Counted from the stretch's first letter, positions 46,073-55,020 are shown. The stretch: DNA of 64,000 nucleotides from Ancylobacter novellus DSM 506 (GCF_000092925.1 NC_014217.1:1984001-2048000), one strand, 5' to 3'. A program made the numbers and translations. Notes: a model not told the origin generated them from the letters alone.

Positions 46073-46411
46073 GTAAATCCCCGATCCTGCATCTCAAGGT
46101 AGAGTAGCAAGAAGATTGTCTATTGGGAGCCCGGAAACGCCGCAGCCCACAGCAATGCGGACCTCATATGCCCAAGACGTTGCCCTCCGGAGGGCAGCCG
46201 AAACGCGCTGCCGAATTCTTCCGGAGACAGGCGTGGAGTAATCGGCGCGATGGAGGGGGTGCATCAGCAGCTCGGTAGAGCAGCCGAGCGCCAGTGTGGC
46301 GAACGATCCGGTGCACAGAATACACGCCCTGCGTTCGTCAGAAGAGCAAAGGCGCCGGCCTCTACGGCGCACACAATCGTTGCGCCCTCGCCGTCGTCTA
46401 GTGCAAGGGGA
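46073..46411. promoter_or_regulatory. Gap between Shango-like and Qat operons
   Basis: 339 bp without a supported gene. TGCCCTCC and its reverse complement GGAGGGCA form a 16-bp palindrome at 46181-46196, about 110 bp before the qatA start. It could be a terminator for the upstream operon or an operator. A 92-codon minus frame here (46094-46372) looks non-coding. Confidence 0.35.
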
Positions 46412-48625
46412 TTACGACCTGTCTAGCTCAAGAATTCGTCGCGCCATCCAGGGAACTGCTGATACATCTAACCTCTCTTGGATGGTCACACGTTTCATAA
46501 GCTCCGGTGAGAGCACGTAGTCAAACTTGGCCAGTTGCGGCTGCGAGAGCCTCTCGGCTAGACGCATGGCGTCGGGCTCCGGCTCATCGGCCAGCGCCTG
46601 GAGATGCCGGGCGACACCATCACAGCGCACGTCCTGGATTTCGAGGGCGTGCCACGCCGCCGTCCCTTTCAGCTCGCGCGCCATCAAGGCAAGAAGGAGC
46701 GTAGTCAGCCGTTTGCTGCCAACCCATGGAAAGACGAGGGTGTTCCTGCCGCACGGCAGGATGTTCTGCTGGTGCAGCCCGAGGTTGCCGAAGGCTATTC
46801 GGGCGTCGGCAAGCAGCCGGCTGGCACAGGCATCCAAATAAACAAACGCCTCGTTCCCGGCCAGAATCGCCCGCATTTTGTCGACGATGTAATCGTGTAT
46901 CTCTCCGCCACCGCTTGAGAACTGGGGCGGCTTGCCCGCACGGGTCGGTCGTACCAGGATCACTCGCCCATCGTCGTCAATCTCAATGATGAGCCAACGC
47001 CGTCCCGCAAATATTAACGTCTCGCCGGCCGCAAGGGGCGTGCCCAGCGGATAGGTGCCCAGCGTGCGGCCTTCATGAACGATGCGATATTCCACCTCTG
47101 ACATGAATACCGCATAGAACTCGTAGGACTCCGCAATCTGCTCGCCTCTGGCCCCCAGCATCAGCAGCCCCTGCGGCGACTGCTCGACGAGTTGGATTTC
47201 CGAGTGTGCCATACACCGCAGGAGGTCGGCGAAAAGGGGTTTGCTCACTAGGCGGAAAGGCCCCCGACCGCAAAGCACCTCCCAGGCAACAGAGGGACTA
47301 ACCCCGCCCAACTGCAAGATGAGAGCTAGAAGTTGATGAACCAGCGTCGAGAGGTGCAGTCCGGCGTGCGCCGGTGGTTCACACCAGTTCTCTCGCAAGC
47401 ATTCCACCATGGCTATGGACTGGATCAGCTCAAGGTAGAGCCGATCGAGGGGATGGCTGCCGGGACCAGCCACGATCTCAGGCGCAAAGATGCGCAGGAT
47501 GGCCGGACGTCCGGCGCGGCGGCCAGACCGCCCTACCCTCTGTCGCAGTGAGGCGACCGAAAATCCCGGCCCGATCTGCGCAACCGTCGCCACGTCGCCG
47601 ATGTCGATGCCAAGCTCCAGCGTCATGGTCGCAACGGCGGTAGTGGGGCGGGGATCGTCCCGCAGGCGGACCTCGACCTCCTCGCGCACCGCTTTGGCCA
47701 GGTTGCCATGATGGGCGAAGAACTCATTGGGCAGTTTCTGCTTCAAGCACATTGTGCTCAGGCGATCGGTATAGATCTCAACCCTCGCGCGCGAACCTGC
47801 GAACAGCAAGTTGCTGCGGCCACGGAGAAAGCGGAAGAGATCCTCAGCAAGCGCGCCTGGCACCTCCGACCGATCGAAGGGCTCGGCAGTTGCTGGGTCC
47901 GTTTCCGGATCGTCATCCGCGATCTCTTCAGGTTTTTCGAACGGATGAAGCTCGTAGCCGCGGATTTGAAGTTTCAGCCCATTGCCCGCATCGGTACCTT
48001 CTACAATGGAAACCGACGAACCACCGCCTGGCCGCAGGGATTCTGCCGCAAGCATCATGTCGCCTAGGGTGGCTGACAACCCAATACGGTCGATGCGCGG
48101 ACGCCCGACCGCAACTTCGATGCGGGTCAGCAGCGACTGCAACTGCATGCCGCGTTCTGTACCGATGAAAGCATGCAGTTCGTCGATGACGACCGCGTCA
48201 AGCCGACTGAAGAGGCGGAGAACCTCGCTACCACGGCGAACCAGCAGGGCTTCGAGTGATTCTGGGGTGATAAGGACGATGCCGGAAGGCCGCTTGCGCG
48301 CACGTGCCTTCGCGTTTTCGTCGACGTCGCCATGCCATTTGTGCAGGAGAACCCCGCAGGCCTCGCACAGGCTTTCCAGGCGTCTGTGCTGATCGTTGAT
48401 CAGCGCCTTTAGCGGGGCAACATAGAGGACGGCAAAGCCGTCGGCCGTCTGCTCGCTGTTCACCAGTCGCGAGAGCAGCGGCAGGAACGCGGCCTCGGTC
48501 TTACCGGCTGCGGTCCGCGCAGAGATAACGATATCGCCCCCGGCGAGAACCGCGGGGATGGCCTTTTCCTGAACGTCGCGCAGCGTGGCCCACTTTTGCT
48601 GCCAGATCCAACGACGGACTGGCAT
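46412..48625 (-). CDS. sngC: SngC-like superfamily 2 helicase (Lhr-type)
   Basis: The protein is about 737 residues and is an Lhr-like DEAD/H helicase, with motif I ISARTAAGKTEAAFLPLLSR, motif II VVIDELHAF, motif III GLSATLGDM and motif VI LRQRVGRSGRRAGRP. The frame includes QQKWATLRDVQEKAIPAVLA, a Q-motif-like region. ATG 48625 is called; a TTG at 48655 would add the conserved-looking SAFDRL and overlap the ATPase gene. It would unwind nucleic acid for the defence module. Confidence 0.78.
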   Translation of the reverse strand: MPVRRWIWQQKWATLRDVQEKAIPAVLAGGDIVISARTAAGKTEAAFLPLLSRLVNSEQTADGFAVLYVAPLKALINDQHRRLESLCEACGVLLHKWHGDVDENAKARARKRPSGIVLITPESLEALLVRRGSEVLRLFSRLDAVVIDELHAFIGTERGMQLQSLLTRIEVAVGRPRIDRIGLSATLGDMMLAAESLRPGGGSSVSIVEGTDAGNGLKLQIRGYELHPFEKPEEIADDDPETDPATAEPFDRSEVPGALAEDLFRFLRGRSNLLFAGSRARVEIYTDRLSTMCLKQKLPNEFFAHHGNLAKAVREEVEVRLRDDPRPTTAVATMTLELGIDIGDVATVAQIGPGFSVASLRQRVGRSGRRAGRPAILRIFAPEIVAGPGSHPLDRLYLELIQSIAMVECLRENWCEPPAHAGLHLSTLVHQLLALILQLGGVSPSVAWEVLCGRGPFRLVSKPLFADLLRCMAHSEIQLVEQSPQGLLMLGARGEQIAESYEFYAVFMSEVEYRIVHEGRTLGTYPLGTPLAAGETLIFAGRRWLIIEIDDDGRVILVRPTRAGKPPQFSSGGGEIHDYIVDKMRAILAGNEAFVYLDACASRLLADARIAFGNLGLHQQNILPCGRNTLVFPWVGSKRLTTLLLALMARELKGTAAWHALEIQDVRCDGVARHLQALADEPEPDAMRLAERLSQPQLAKFDYVLSPELMKRVTIQERLDVSAVPWMARRILELDRS

Positions 48626-48635
48626 GGCCAGTCTG

Positions 48636-49958
48636 TCAAAGGCGGAGGGTAGCAAGTTCGTCGTCCGGATCGCTTTCGACCGCGATGATCTCTTGGTCAA
48701 GCAAGTCGCCACGGTCCTCCGCAACGTCAACCGTGCCAAGCAACTCGCGCCAGTCGGCCCCAGGATTCTGCTGGAGTACCGCCAGAAGGTCCACAAATGC
48801 CTTGACGGTGTTACGGGGCGTCCGGAAGTAGGCCTCCCCGATCCGGCTGGCGCAATGCTCCATAAACGCATGCAAGGCCTCGTCGGGCACCAGCCAGTCT
48901 TCGGCCTTGCCCGCCGCAAACACATCGCGAAGCCTCTCCAGGAGATGAAAAAGCTCCTCCGGGGTCAGGTTCGGCAGATTGATGACCGGTCCGGTATAGT
49001 CCGCAAGCCCGTTCGTCGCGAAGCTGTTCTCGGCCAGACGCGACTGGAGCGCTTCATATGAATAGAGCCCGCGTCGCGTATCCAGAAGGAAATCGGGCGT
49101 CCCTCCCAGGATGAACCCGAGCCCCTCTGTCGTTCCCTGCAAAACGTCATTGAGAATGCGAAGAATCTGCTCGTAATTCTGCTTCCGTGCTTGGGAGCTC
49201 TGCAGCTTGTAGAGATTCACCAGTTCGTCCAGGCACACCAGCAGACCTGAAAAACCAGCAATCCGAACGAAGCGGGCCAGGAGGCGTATAGCATCGTAGA
49301 CCATCGCATCGTCGATGATGGTCCGTACACCAAGTTCGGCTCTGGCCTCGGTCTTGGTCGTGTACTCGCCACGGAGCCAGCGCAGGGCGGCATCCTGCAG
49401 GTTGCTGTCACCTTCCTCATAGCCACGGGCATAAGCCGCGACCACGGCGGCGAAATCATAACCACCCACCATTTCGCGGAGGTCGCCGAGCCCCTCCCGT
49501 ACGGCGGCCTCGATCGGGATGCCTCGTGCCAGCGCGCGCTCGTTTGCCTTCTGAACAAAACTCTCCAGCACACTGCGCAACGCACCGCCATCGGGCACCG
49601 CGCGGGTCGCCAGACTTTTGGCCAGCTCCGCATATAGCGTCCGGGCCTGCCCCCCGGTGGCATGGATGCGTCTGTCCGGCGACAGGTCCGTCTGGCAGAC
49701 CACCAGCTTTCGTTGAAGCGCGATCTGTCGGATTAGAAACAGGAAGAACGTCTTGCCCGCGCCATAGGCCCCGATCACGAAGCGGATGCTGGAGCCGCCT
49801 TCGGCGATCCGGTCGACATCTCGGATCATCGCCTCGATCTCGCGCTGCCGCCCCACCTGGATGTGGTGAAGACCCACCCGCGGCACAACGCCGGCGCGGA
49901 GCGCGGTGAGAATAGTGTCACGGTCGCGGGGGCGGATGAGGGGGGCTTTCTGGCTCAT
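48636..49958 (-). CDS. sngB: SngB-like AAA+ ATPase (BrxD/DUF2791-like)
   Basis: The 440-residue ATPase has Walker A GAYGAGKTFFLFLIR (63-77), Walker B SGLLVCLDELVNLY, and the N-terminal VGLHHIQVGRQREIEAMIRD. It resembles the BrxD/DUF2791 ATPases that pair with an Lhr-type helicase in BREX and other systems. Here it sits between the TerB gene (ATGA overlap) and the helicase. No other BREX gene is present. A Shango-type SngB is the best fit. Confidence 0.78.
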   Translation of the reverse strand: MSQKAPLIRPRDRDTILTALRAGVVPRVGLHHIQVGRQREIEAMIRDVDRIAEGGSSIRFVIGAYGAGKTFFLFLIRQIALQRKLVVCQTDLSPDRRIHATGGQARTLYAELAKSLATRAVPDGGALRSVLESFVQKANERALARGIPIEAAVREGLGDLREMVGGYDFAAVVAAYARGYEEGDSNLQDAALRWLRGEYTTKTEARAELGVRTIIDDAMVYDAIRLLARFVRIAGFSGLLVCLDELVNLYKLQSSQARKQNYEQILRILNDVLQGTTEGLGFILGGTPDFLLDTRRGLYSYEALQSRLAENSFATNGLADYTGPVINLPNLTPEELFHLLERLRDVFAAGKAEDWLVPDEALHAFMEHCASRIGEAYFRTPRNTVKAFVDLLAVLQQNPGADWRELLGTVDVAEDRGDLLDQEIIAVESDPDDELATLRL

Positions 49959-52900
49959 GCGTCGACTCGTGAATCAGCAACGGAAGCAGCGGGGATGGCG
50001 GCAGAAGACGAAGGAAGCAGATGACGGTTCACGAGGACGACGTCTTCGCCCTCCAGGACGAGTTCGTCGTATCGATCAAGCGACCAGTCGTTCAAGATCT
50101 GGCGTGCCGCGCCCGGCATGAGGCCCGCCTGGCGGGCAAGCTGCTCGAAATCGGCGGACGACCATTCATCCCGTTCGGCGAGATCCGCGAGGAGACACCC
50201 GTAACGTCCCTCCAGCCCCTCAAACATGACATCCTCCGCCGTGTCCCGATCGGCTGTGATGAGGATCTCGGGCTCCGCGGCAGTCTCTTCTTCGGCGAAG
50301 ATATTGGCAAGGACACCAGAGGCTGACCGCGTTTCACGGCGAATGGCTTCAAGACGGGACAGATCGACGCGCAAAGCCGGCCGGCTGTCCTTGCCGGTGG
50401 GAGGCGGCGGGATTGACGCCGCCGCTGGCTGCTGTCCGGCCGGGACCACAACCGGCAGCTCGTTGTCCATGTCTGTGAGAGGTGTGGCGATGCCGCCATG
50501 AAGGCGTGTGTAGAGTGCGGAATCCTCCAACCCGAGACGGGAGAACAGCTTCTCAAGCAGTGCGACCTCGCCTGGCTCAATACGACCATCGGCGGCTGCG
50601 GCGGCTACCAGCATGTCGGCCACGCGATCGCCGTCCACCGCCTCAAGGTCTTTCAGGCGCTTCATCCAGTCGGACAGACGTCCGGGTGAGCTCCCCTGCG
50701 CGACCAATTCGGCCATCAGGCGTCTCCTTTCGTCCTCAGGCAGCTCCTTCGCAGCGGCCACGCGCGCGATAAGACCCTGCCGCTCCTGCTCATGAAGGGT
50801 CCCGTCGATGGTCGCGACCAGCAAGGCGAGCATCAACGTCGCCTGCATGTGAGCGTAGTGCGGGCTCGGCTCCAATTCTGTAGGCGTGGCAGCGGGGCGA
50901 GACAGCCGGAAGAGGACAACAGGCTCGTCTGCTTTTGCCGTGCGCGCGGCAAAGGCCGGGTCTGCAGTGATACCGAAGCCAAAGGCGGCCAGGACACCCG
51001 CCAGATCCCGAAGCTTCGCGCGACTGAGGTCAGTGCCATCAGCGCTGCCCACGATCGTTCGGAGCTGCTCAATACTGGTCACCGAGGTCGCGCCGCTCAA
51101 AGCCTCAAGCTGCCGCAAGGGCGCATTTGACACCAGCCTAGCGCGCACCTCTCTGATAGAAAGCGGCAGACGGGCAAGGATTGCCAAGGTCGGGGGGCCA
51201 CCTGCACGTCCGACAGCCCGGCTATAGTCCTCAAGCTGTCCAGTACAGATCTCGAGCAGTTCCCGACCCGCCTTTAGCGGTCGACTATAGCCTGAAATGT
51301 CAGGCAGATCGCCACCGAACGGCGATATCTCAACCTCGAACGTGCCGCTGCACGCGCGATAGCTGGCGGAGAGACGCTTGGCTCGGCTTGCCGAGATCAT
51401 GAAACCATCGGGGTTTCGTTTGCCGAGTTCCAGGGCGAAAAGCGCCCGGAGTTCCTCCAGCGCCCGCTTCGCAGGTGTCCGCACACTGGTCTCGGGGTGC
51501 GCCATGACATAAGCCAGCAACAGGTCAGCCTCGATGGCTCGCCCGTCTCGCACCCGAACACCCAGCGCCGCCTTGATCGACAGCGGCACCTCATAGCCTC
51601 CCGCCGCTTCCCCGGGGCTTACCGGTTCCGGATCACGCGCAGACTGCAACTCGTACGACGACAAGAGGTCCTGGGCATAGCGCCGGAACGAGTGATGGCT
51701 GCCATAGATCCGCAACAGCCGTCGCACTTCGTCGACTACCCGCTCCGCATCGGGCGCGTGCTGTTCGAGCATCAACCGACGTTCAAGGCCATAAAAGTAC
51801 AGGAACACATAGCCGATATAGGTCGACGGATCCGACCGCGGCCCTGCGAGCCAGTCCAGATAGGAACGCCGGGCTTCGGCCGTGATCTCCGAATATGACG
51901 GCCAGTACCCCATCGTGTGGCCGCCCGGGTCGCCACGACTCCCAATAGCAAGGCGAGGGTTGATCAGACAGTTCTCTGCCTGGTGGCCATTGCCTGATTG
52001 CGGCAGGCGGCTGCCAACATAAATCAGCCCGCCGGAGAGGACATGCTTACCGACCGTGACGGTCTGGTTTGCCGGTATCCAACCATCGGACCGCGGAGAT
52101 GTGTCTCGGCCCATGCTCCCTGTCAGCCGTTCGATGAACGAGCGGTCTCTGGCTATCTTTGGAGCAGCGCGGATAGCTTGCCCCACACCGGCATTGTGGG
52201 CGGCTAGGCTGGCCTTCAGCGCATCCAGCGGAAACGCATCGTCGGCACGGGAAGGGGCCACAGGCATGGGCAACTCAGCGCCGATGGCGGCTGCGACCGC
52301 CAACACGCCGAGATCGTCCGCCGCCTGCTTGACGTTGATGGCCTTGCCAACACTCACATTGTGAGCGGCGATCGAGGCCTTCAAATCTTCGGACATATGG
52401 CCAGTGGCGGGTACCGGCTTGGGCTGCACCTTGGGAGAAGTGGCGACGACGGAGGGAGGGGCCGTCTGCTTGAGGTCACGCGGCGGCGCCTTGATGCCGG
52501 CAGTATCCCGGGCTCGGGTCGCTTCGGCACGCCGCGCCGCCCTACCCCGGCGGACAAGAACCAAGAACACGCCTGCAGCAATGATAGCGATCCCAATCCA
52601 TCCCGGCCGGTAAGAAGTAGCGGGTGGCGACACGTTTTGTGCCGGGGTAGAAGCTGGTGCAGGAGCTTGCCGCGCAACCTCCACCGGCCGGGAAAGGACG
52701 GCCTCTTCTTTCGAAGGCGACATGGAAGGTGGCGGTTCCGGATCGCGGCGCTGGACCGGAGTAGGCACGACCGGCGCTTGAGGAGACGGAGTTGGACCGG
52801 CCGGTAAAGCGGGCGTGATCGCTCTTGCCGGCGCCATTACCCTAGGCTGCGGGGACTGCAGGAGCTTCTCTACCGTCTCATCGCTGAGTTCTCCCGTCGC

Positions 52901-53131
52901 GGGAAGGCCTTCGGACTTTTGAAAAGCCGCGAGGGCGTTGATCGACCGGCGTCCCCAAAGCCCATCCACAGCGCCGATATTGTAGCCGTGATCGACCAGC
53001 GCGCGCTGTATCTGGCTGACATTATACGGGACGTCCTGCGCAAACACGCTCGACACGATCAAAGCGGCGATAATCACCCCAAGTAACGTATTCGCGCCCG
53101 CGTATACTCTCATGGCACCCGCCCCCTTCAA
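49955..53131 (-). CDS. sngA: SngA-like TerB protein fused to a secreted peptidoglycan-binding domain
   Basis: A 1058-residue multi-domain protein. Residues 8-31 are a signal or anchor helix. Residues 37-92 are a peptidoglycan-binding domain (VSQIQRALVDHGYNIGAVDG). A Pro-rich linker (93-172) leads to a membrane helix at 177-193, then basic residues RRGRAARR (inside). Two copies of an 18-mer, LKASIAAHN at 250 and LKASLAAHN at 305, follow. TerB_N is about 350-500, TerB about 756-880 (MLALLVATIDGTLHEQER), and TerB_C about 917-1040. This suggests a periplasmic sensor that signals to cytosolic TerB, ATPase and helicase. It is the first of three overlapping genes. Confidence 0.8.
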   Translation of the reverse strand: MKGAGAMRVYAGANTLLGVIIAALIVSSVFAQDVPYNVSQIQRALVDHGYNIGAVDGLWGRRSINALAAFQKSEGLPATGELSDETVEKLLQSPQPRVMAPARAITPALPAGPTPSPQAPVVPTPVQRRDPEPPPSMSPSKEEAVLSRPVEVARQAPAPASTPAQNVSPPATSYRPGWIGIAIIAAGVFLVLVRRGRAARRAEATRARDTAGIKAPPRDLKQTAPPSVVATSPKVQPKPVPATGHMSEDLKASIAAHNVSVGKAINVKQAADDLGVLAVAAAIGAELPMPVAPSRADDAFPLDALKASLAAHNAGVGQAIRAAPKIARDRSFIERLTGSMGRDTSPRSDGWIPANQTVTVGKHVLSGGLIYVGSRLPQSGNGHQAENCLINPRLAIGSRGDPGGHTMGYWPSYSEITAEARRSYLDWLAGPRSDPSTYIGYVFLYFYGLERRLMLEQHAPDAERVVDEVRRLLRIYGSHHSFRRYAQDLLSSYELQSARDPEPVSPGEAAGGYEVPLSIKAALGVRVRDGRAIEADLLLAYVMAHPETSVRTPAKRALEELRALFALELGKRNPDGFMISASRAKRLSASYRACSGTFEVEISPFGGDLPDISGYSRPLKAGRELLEICTGQLEDYSRAVGRAGGPPTLAILARLPLSIREVRARLVSNAPLRQLEALSGATSVTSIEQLRTIVGSADGTDLSRAKLRDLAGVLAAFGFGITADPAFAARTAKADEPVVLFRLSRPAATPTELEPSPHYAHMQATLMLALLVATIDGTLHEQERQGLIARVAAAKELPEDERRRLMAELVAQGSSPGRLSDWMKRLKDLEAVDGDRVADMLVAAAAADGRIEPGEVALLEKLFSRLGLEDSALYTRLHGGIATPLTDMDNELPVVVPAGQQPAAASIPPPPTGKDSRPALRVDLSRLEAIRRETRSASGVLANIFAEEETAAEPEILITADRDTAEDVMFEGLEGRYGCLLADLAERDEWSSADFEQLARQAGLMPGAARQILNDWSLDRYDELVLEGEDVVLVNRHLLPSSSAAIPAASVADSRVDA

Positions 53132-53490
53132 CGACCATAGCGTCTGCAGATCGCGTTGGAAACGCGGATAAATTGCGATGGAAGCGTCGGGACGTCATCA
53201 GGCCGCAGGCTGAGCTCTCATGTTAAAGGGCCGCCTTGTAAACTCCAAATCCATCGTAGATTTGTCAGCTATAAGGATAGAAGAGATTTTGACCGGATGG
53301 CGCCATTCGGCGAGCTTCCGCACGCCGACGATGCCAGCGCTGATGGCAAGGTAGATCAGAACGACCGTCGCGAAGGTCTCGTAATCTCAGCCACAGTCCC
53401 GATGGTGCCGGGCCGAGAACAGATGTGCCATTGCCTTAACGGAATTCGAGCGCCCGCCCGTGCTTCCGCACGGGCCTCGACAGCACTGCT
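53132..53490. other. Intergenic region upstream of the Shango-like operon
   Basis: 359 bp without a supported gene; the short plus-strand frame here is not convincing. It must hold the operon promoter. A stem GCCCGTGC / GCACGGGC with a TTCC loop (53456-53475) lies just beyond the stop of the next minus gene and may end its transcription, though no U-run follows. Confidence 0.4.
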
Positions 53491-54156
53491 TCAATCAGTG
53501 AAGCCGACTGCATCGTGACGCTGCAGCTGCACCAAGCGCGCAACATCCCTGCGGATACGCCGCAGCTCCGGCCACGGAAAATGCCGCCCCTCGGCGCCGT
53601 CCGCGCCGATGGCGATCAACACGTCGAGCTTTGCGGAGAGTCCGCGCAGAGACGTGGCGTCTGCCGCAAAGAGCCTCGCGATCAGACGCTCTTCAGCGGT
53701 GCACGCCGCCGCCTCCTGCTCTCGGGTGACGGAGTAGCCGATAGTGCGATCCGCCTCGTCCCATCGCTGCTGATGCGCGCGCAGCGCGGCAGCAACTTCT
53801 TCGCGCTGTGAGCAGAGCGACGGCAGATCGGCTGCAAGCTCATCGAACTGCCACAGCGAGCCGATCCGCACTGGTGACGGCAGCTCGGCTGCAGCAAGAA
53901 CCACCTGCGGAAAACCGATCGTCCGCGCAAGTTCGGACTCCAGGCGTTGCTGTTTCCGGCACAGAGCGAGCGTGCGCCGATGCGCGGTGCGCCACGCTTT
54001 CCATGCAATGATAGCGGCATCCGTCGTGCCGCCATCACGCGGCGCGGCCGCAGACGAACTGTTGAAGGAAGCGGCGCCGGCCGTCAGCAGGGCGGCGGAG
54101 AGAACGTCCCTCCGGGATGGCCGGGACAGAGTCGTGCTAATCTCAGAATCAGCCAT
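53491..54156 (-). CDS. Secreted hypothetical protein with a Tat-like signal
   Basis: The 221-residue protein begins with a twin-arginine-like signal (RPSRRDVLSAALLTAGAASF), then Ser/Ala-rich residues (SSSAAA) near the cleavage point. The mature part is helical and charged, with AWKAWRTAHRRTLALCRKQQ and ERLIARLFAADATSLRGLSA. I recognise no domain. It lies inside attR, divergent from the small XRE gene, and may be an island-borne passenger. The mature region could be coiled-coil. Confidence 0.6.
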   Translation of the reverse strand: MADSEISTTLSRPSRRDVLSAALLTAGAASFNSSSAAAPRDGGTTDAAIIAWKAWRTAHRRTLALCRKQQRLESELARTIGFPQVVLAAAELPSPVRIGSLWQFDELAADLPSLCSQREEVAAALRAHQQRWDEADRTIGYSVTREQEAAACTAEERLIARLFAADATSLRGLSAKLDVLIAIGADGAEGRHFPWPELRRIRRDVARLVQLQRHDAVGFTD

Positions 54157-54303
54157 GATCCGAGCTCCAGACAGCTTGGGTTGTGGTCAGGCCGTTCTGA
54201 GCGGGCCAACGCTCTGAACGGCCGCCTAAACGATAATCGTAACCTTGGTACGATAACTCTCGCGACGGCAGCCTTCAATGAATAATCGTATCACCGTTAC
54301 GAA

Positions 54304-54540
54304 ATGACGCCCATCCAGTCGAAAATGGCACGTGTGGCGCTCGGCTGGGGTACCCGCGACTTGGCGCAAAAGGCGAGCGTTTCGCCTGACACCATCGCGC
54401 GTCTGGAGCGCGGTGAGCGTCTTCGGGCTGGAACGATGGAAACCATCCGTGCCACCTTTGAGGCCGCCGGCATCGAGTTTATTCCGGAGAATGGGGGCGG
54501 CGCTGGCGTGCGCTTCCGGAAGCCCTCCGAATCGAACTGA
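54304..54540 (+). CDS. Small XRE-family regulator
   Basis: The 78-residue protein is an XRE helix-turn-helix: LGWGTRDLAQKASVSPDTIA then RLERGERLRAGTMETIRATF. The tail AAGIEFIPENGGGAGVRF is typical of a small Rhizobiales repressor family that also includes the gene at 57628. It may regulate island genes near attR or the neighbouring secreted-protein gene. Confidence 0.75.
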   Translation: MTPIQSKMARVALGWGTRDLAQKASVSPDTIARLERGERLRAGTMETIRATFEAAGIEFIPENGGGAGVRFRKPSESN

Positions 54541-54690
54541 CGGCGCCTTCGCCGATACAGTGGGCCGACGGGGTCATCATTACGGCCGAAGCCGAATAAC
54601 GCGCCGGTGGCCCGAATTAATCCTTGCGCTCCGCCCAAGTTCGCATAGCGTCTCAATGGAGCCCAGCCCAACTCATATAGTACCTTGAAA

Positions 54691-54711
54691 TTGTTGGCCT
54701 ATTTGTTGGCT
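54691..54711. repeat. Right arm-type integrase binding repeats
   Basis: TTGTTGGCC at 54691-54699 and TTGTTGGCT at 54703-54711 have the same 12-bp spacing as the left pair. They lie 65 bp inside the attR core. Confidence 0.7.
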
Positions 54712-54775
54712 CCACCTATTCTGAAATAATACGTATCACATACATTTGAATGCTCTGCTGAAGGTATTTTTTGCT

Positions 54776-54789
54776 TGCTCAGGGAGCCA
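54776..54789. repeat. attR core
   Basis: TGCTCAGGGAGCCA repeats the tRNA-Asn 3' end exactly and defines the right end of the island. The bases before and after differ from the tRNA context. Confidence 0.82.
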
Positions 54790-54844
54790 TCATTTCTCGC
54801 CAAAGCCTTGATATTGCTAGCTTTCTGGCGACGGTGAATTTTCC

Positions 54845-54866
54845 TTCCCTACTGTATTCCCTACTG
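54845..54866. repeat. Second arm-like repeat pair
   Basis: TTCCCTACTG occurs at 54845-54854 and 54857-54866, again 12 bp apart but with a different motif from the island's arm repeats. It may be the arm site of a second integrase belonging to the neighbouring prophage. Confidence 0.45.
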
Positions 54867-54950
54867 CGTCGGCGGCCCTGAAGCGCCATTGAGGGTGAGA
54901 ATCGGCCCCCTGCCCTGCCCCTTGGCTCCACCGTGGAGTCGAACCTCATG

Positions 54951-54981
54951 AAAAACCCCGCCGCCGGTTAGGGCGACGGGG
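54951..54981 (-). terminator. Rho-independent terminator after the 55021 gene
   Basis: On the minus strand CCCCGTCGCC pairs with GGCGGCGGGG (10 bp with one G-U) around the loop CTAACC, followed by TTTTT. It lies about 40 bp past the stop of the minus-strand zinc-ribbon gene. Confidence 0.8.
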
Positions 54982-55020
54982 CGGCGGAGCAACGGGCGGG
55001 GTGCGGTCTTATGGTGCCGT

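Larger units (their letters stand above)
33003..54789. mobile_element. Integrative mobilisable genomic island carrying two defence systems
   Basis: The element runs about 21.8 kb between 14-bp repeats. It encodes an integrase next to attL, arm-type repeats at both ends, a relaxase and oriT with TraC/TraD but no VirB/TrbB-type secretion genes or coupling protein that I can see, so it would need a helper for transfer. Cargo: Fic, AlpA-like regulator, HerA remnant, QatABCD (QatA frameshifted), a Shango-like TerB/ATPase/helicase operon, and small genes near attR. The exact right end could shift if the neighbouring prophage shares this junction. Confidence 0.85.
54541..55020. other. Right island junction region (no gene)
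   Basis: 480 bp hold no supported gene. From left to right: the arm-type pair at 54691-54711, an AT-rich stretch, the attR core at 54776-54789, a second pair of repeats (54845-54866) and a minus-strand terminator (54951-54981). Confidence 0.7.

Noticed and set aside
46262..46310. A tRNA-like D-arm (CAGCTCGGTAGAGC)
   Set aside because: No acceptor, anticodon or T arm follows.
46094..46372. A 92-codon gene between the two defence operons
   Set aside because: Cys/Arg-rich noise with no ribosome site; it may hide promoters only.
48636..49958. A BREX system
   Set aside because: The ATPase resembles BrxD, but PglZ, BrxC, methylase or BrxA genes are absent; the TerB partner fits Shango better.
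53156..53518. A 120-codon plus-strand frame upstream of the TerB gene
   Set aside because: Weak coding character and antisense overlap with the secreted-protein gene end; it probably is promoter DNA.
33003..54789. A full conjugative element
   Set aside because: No VirB/Trb genes or coupling protein are found, so it is mobilisable only.
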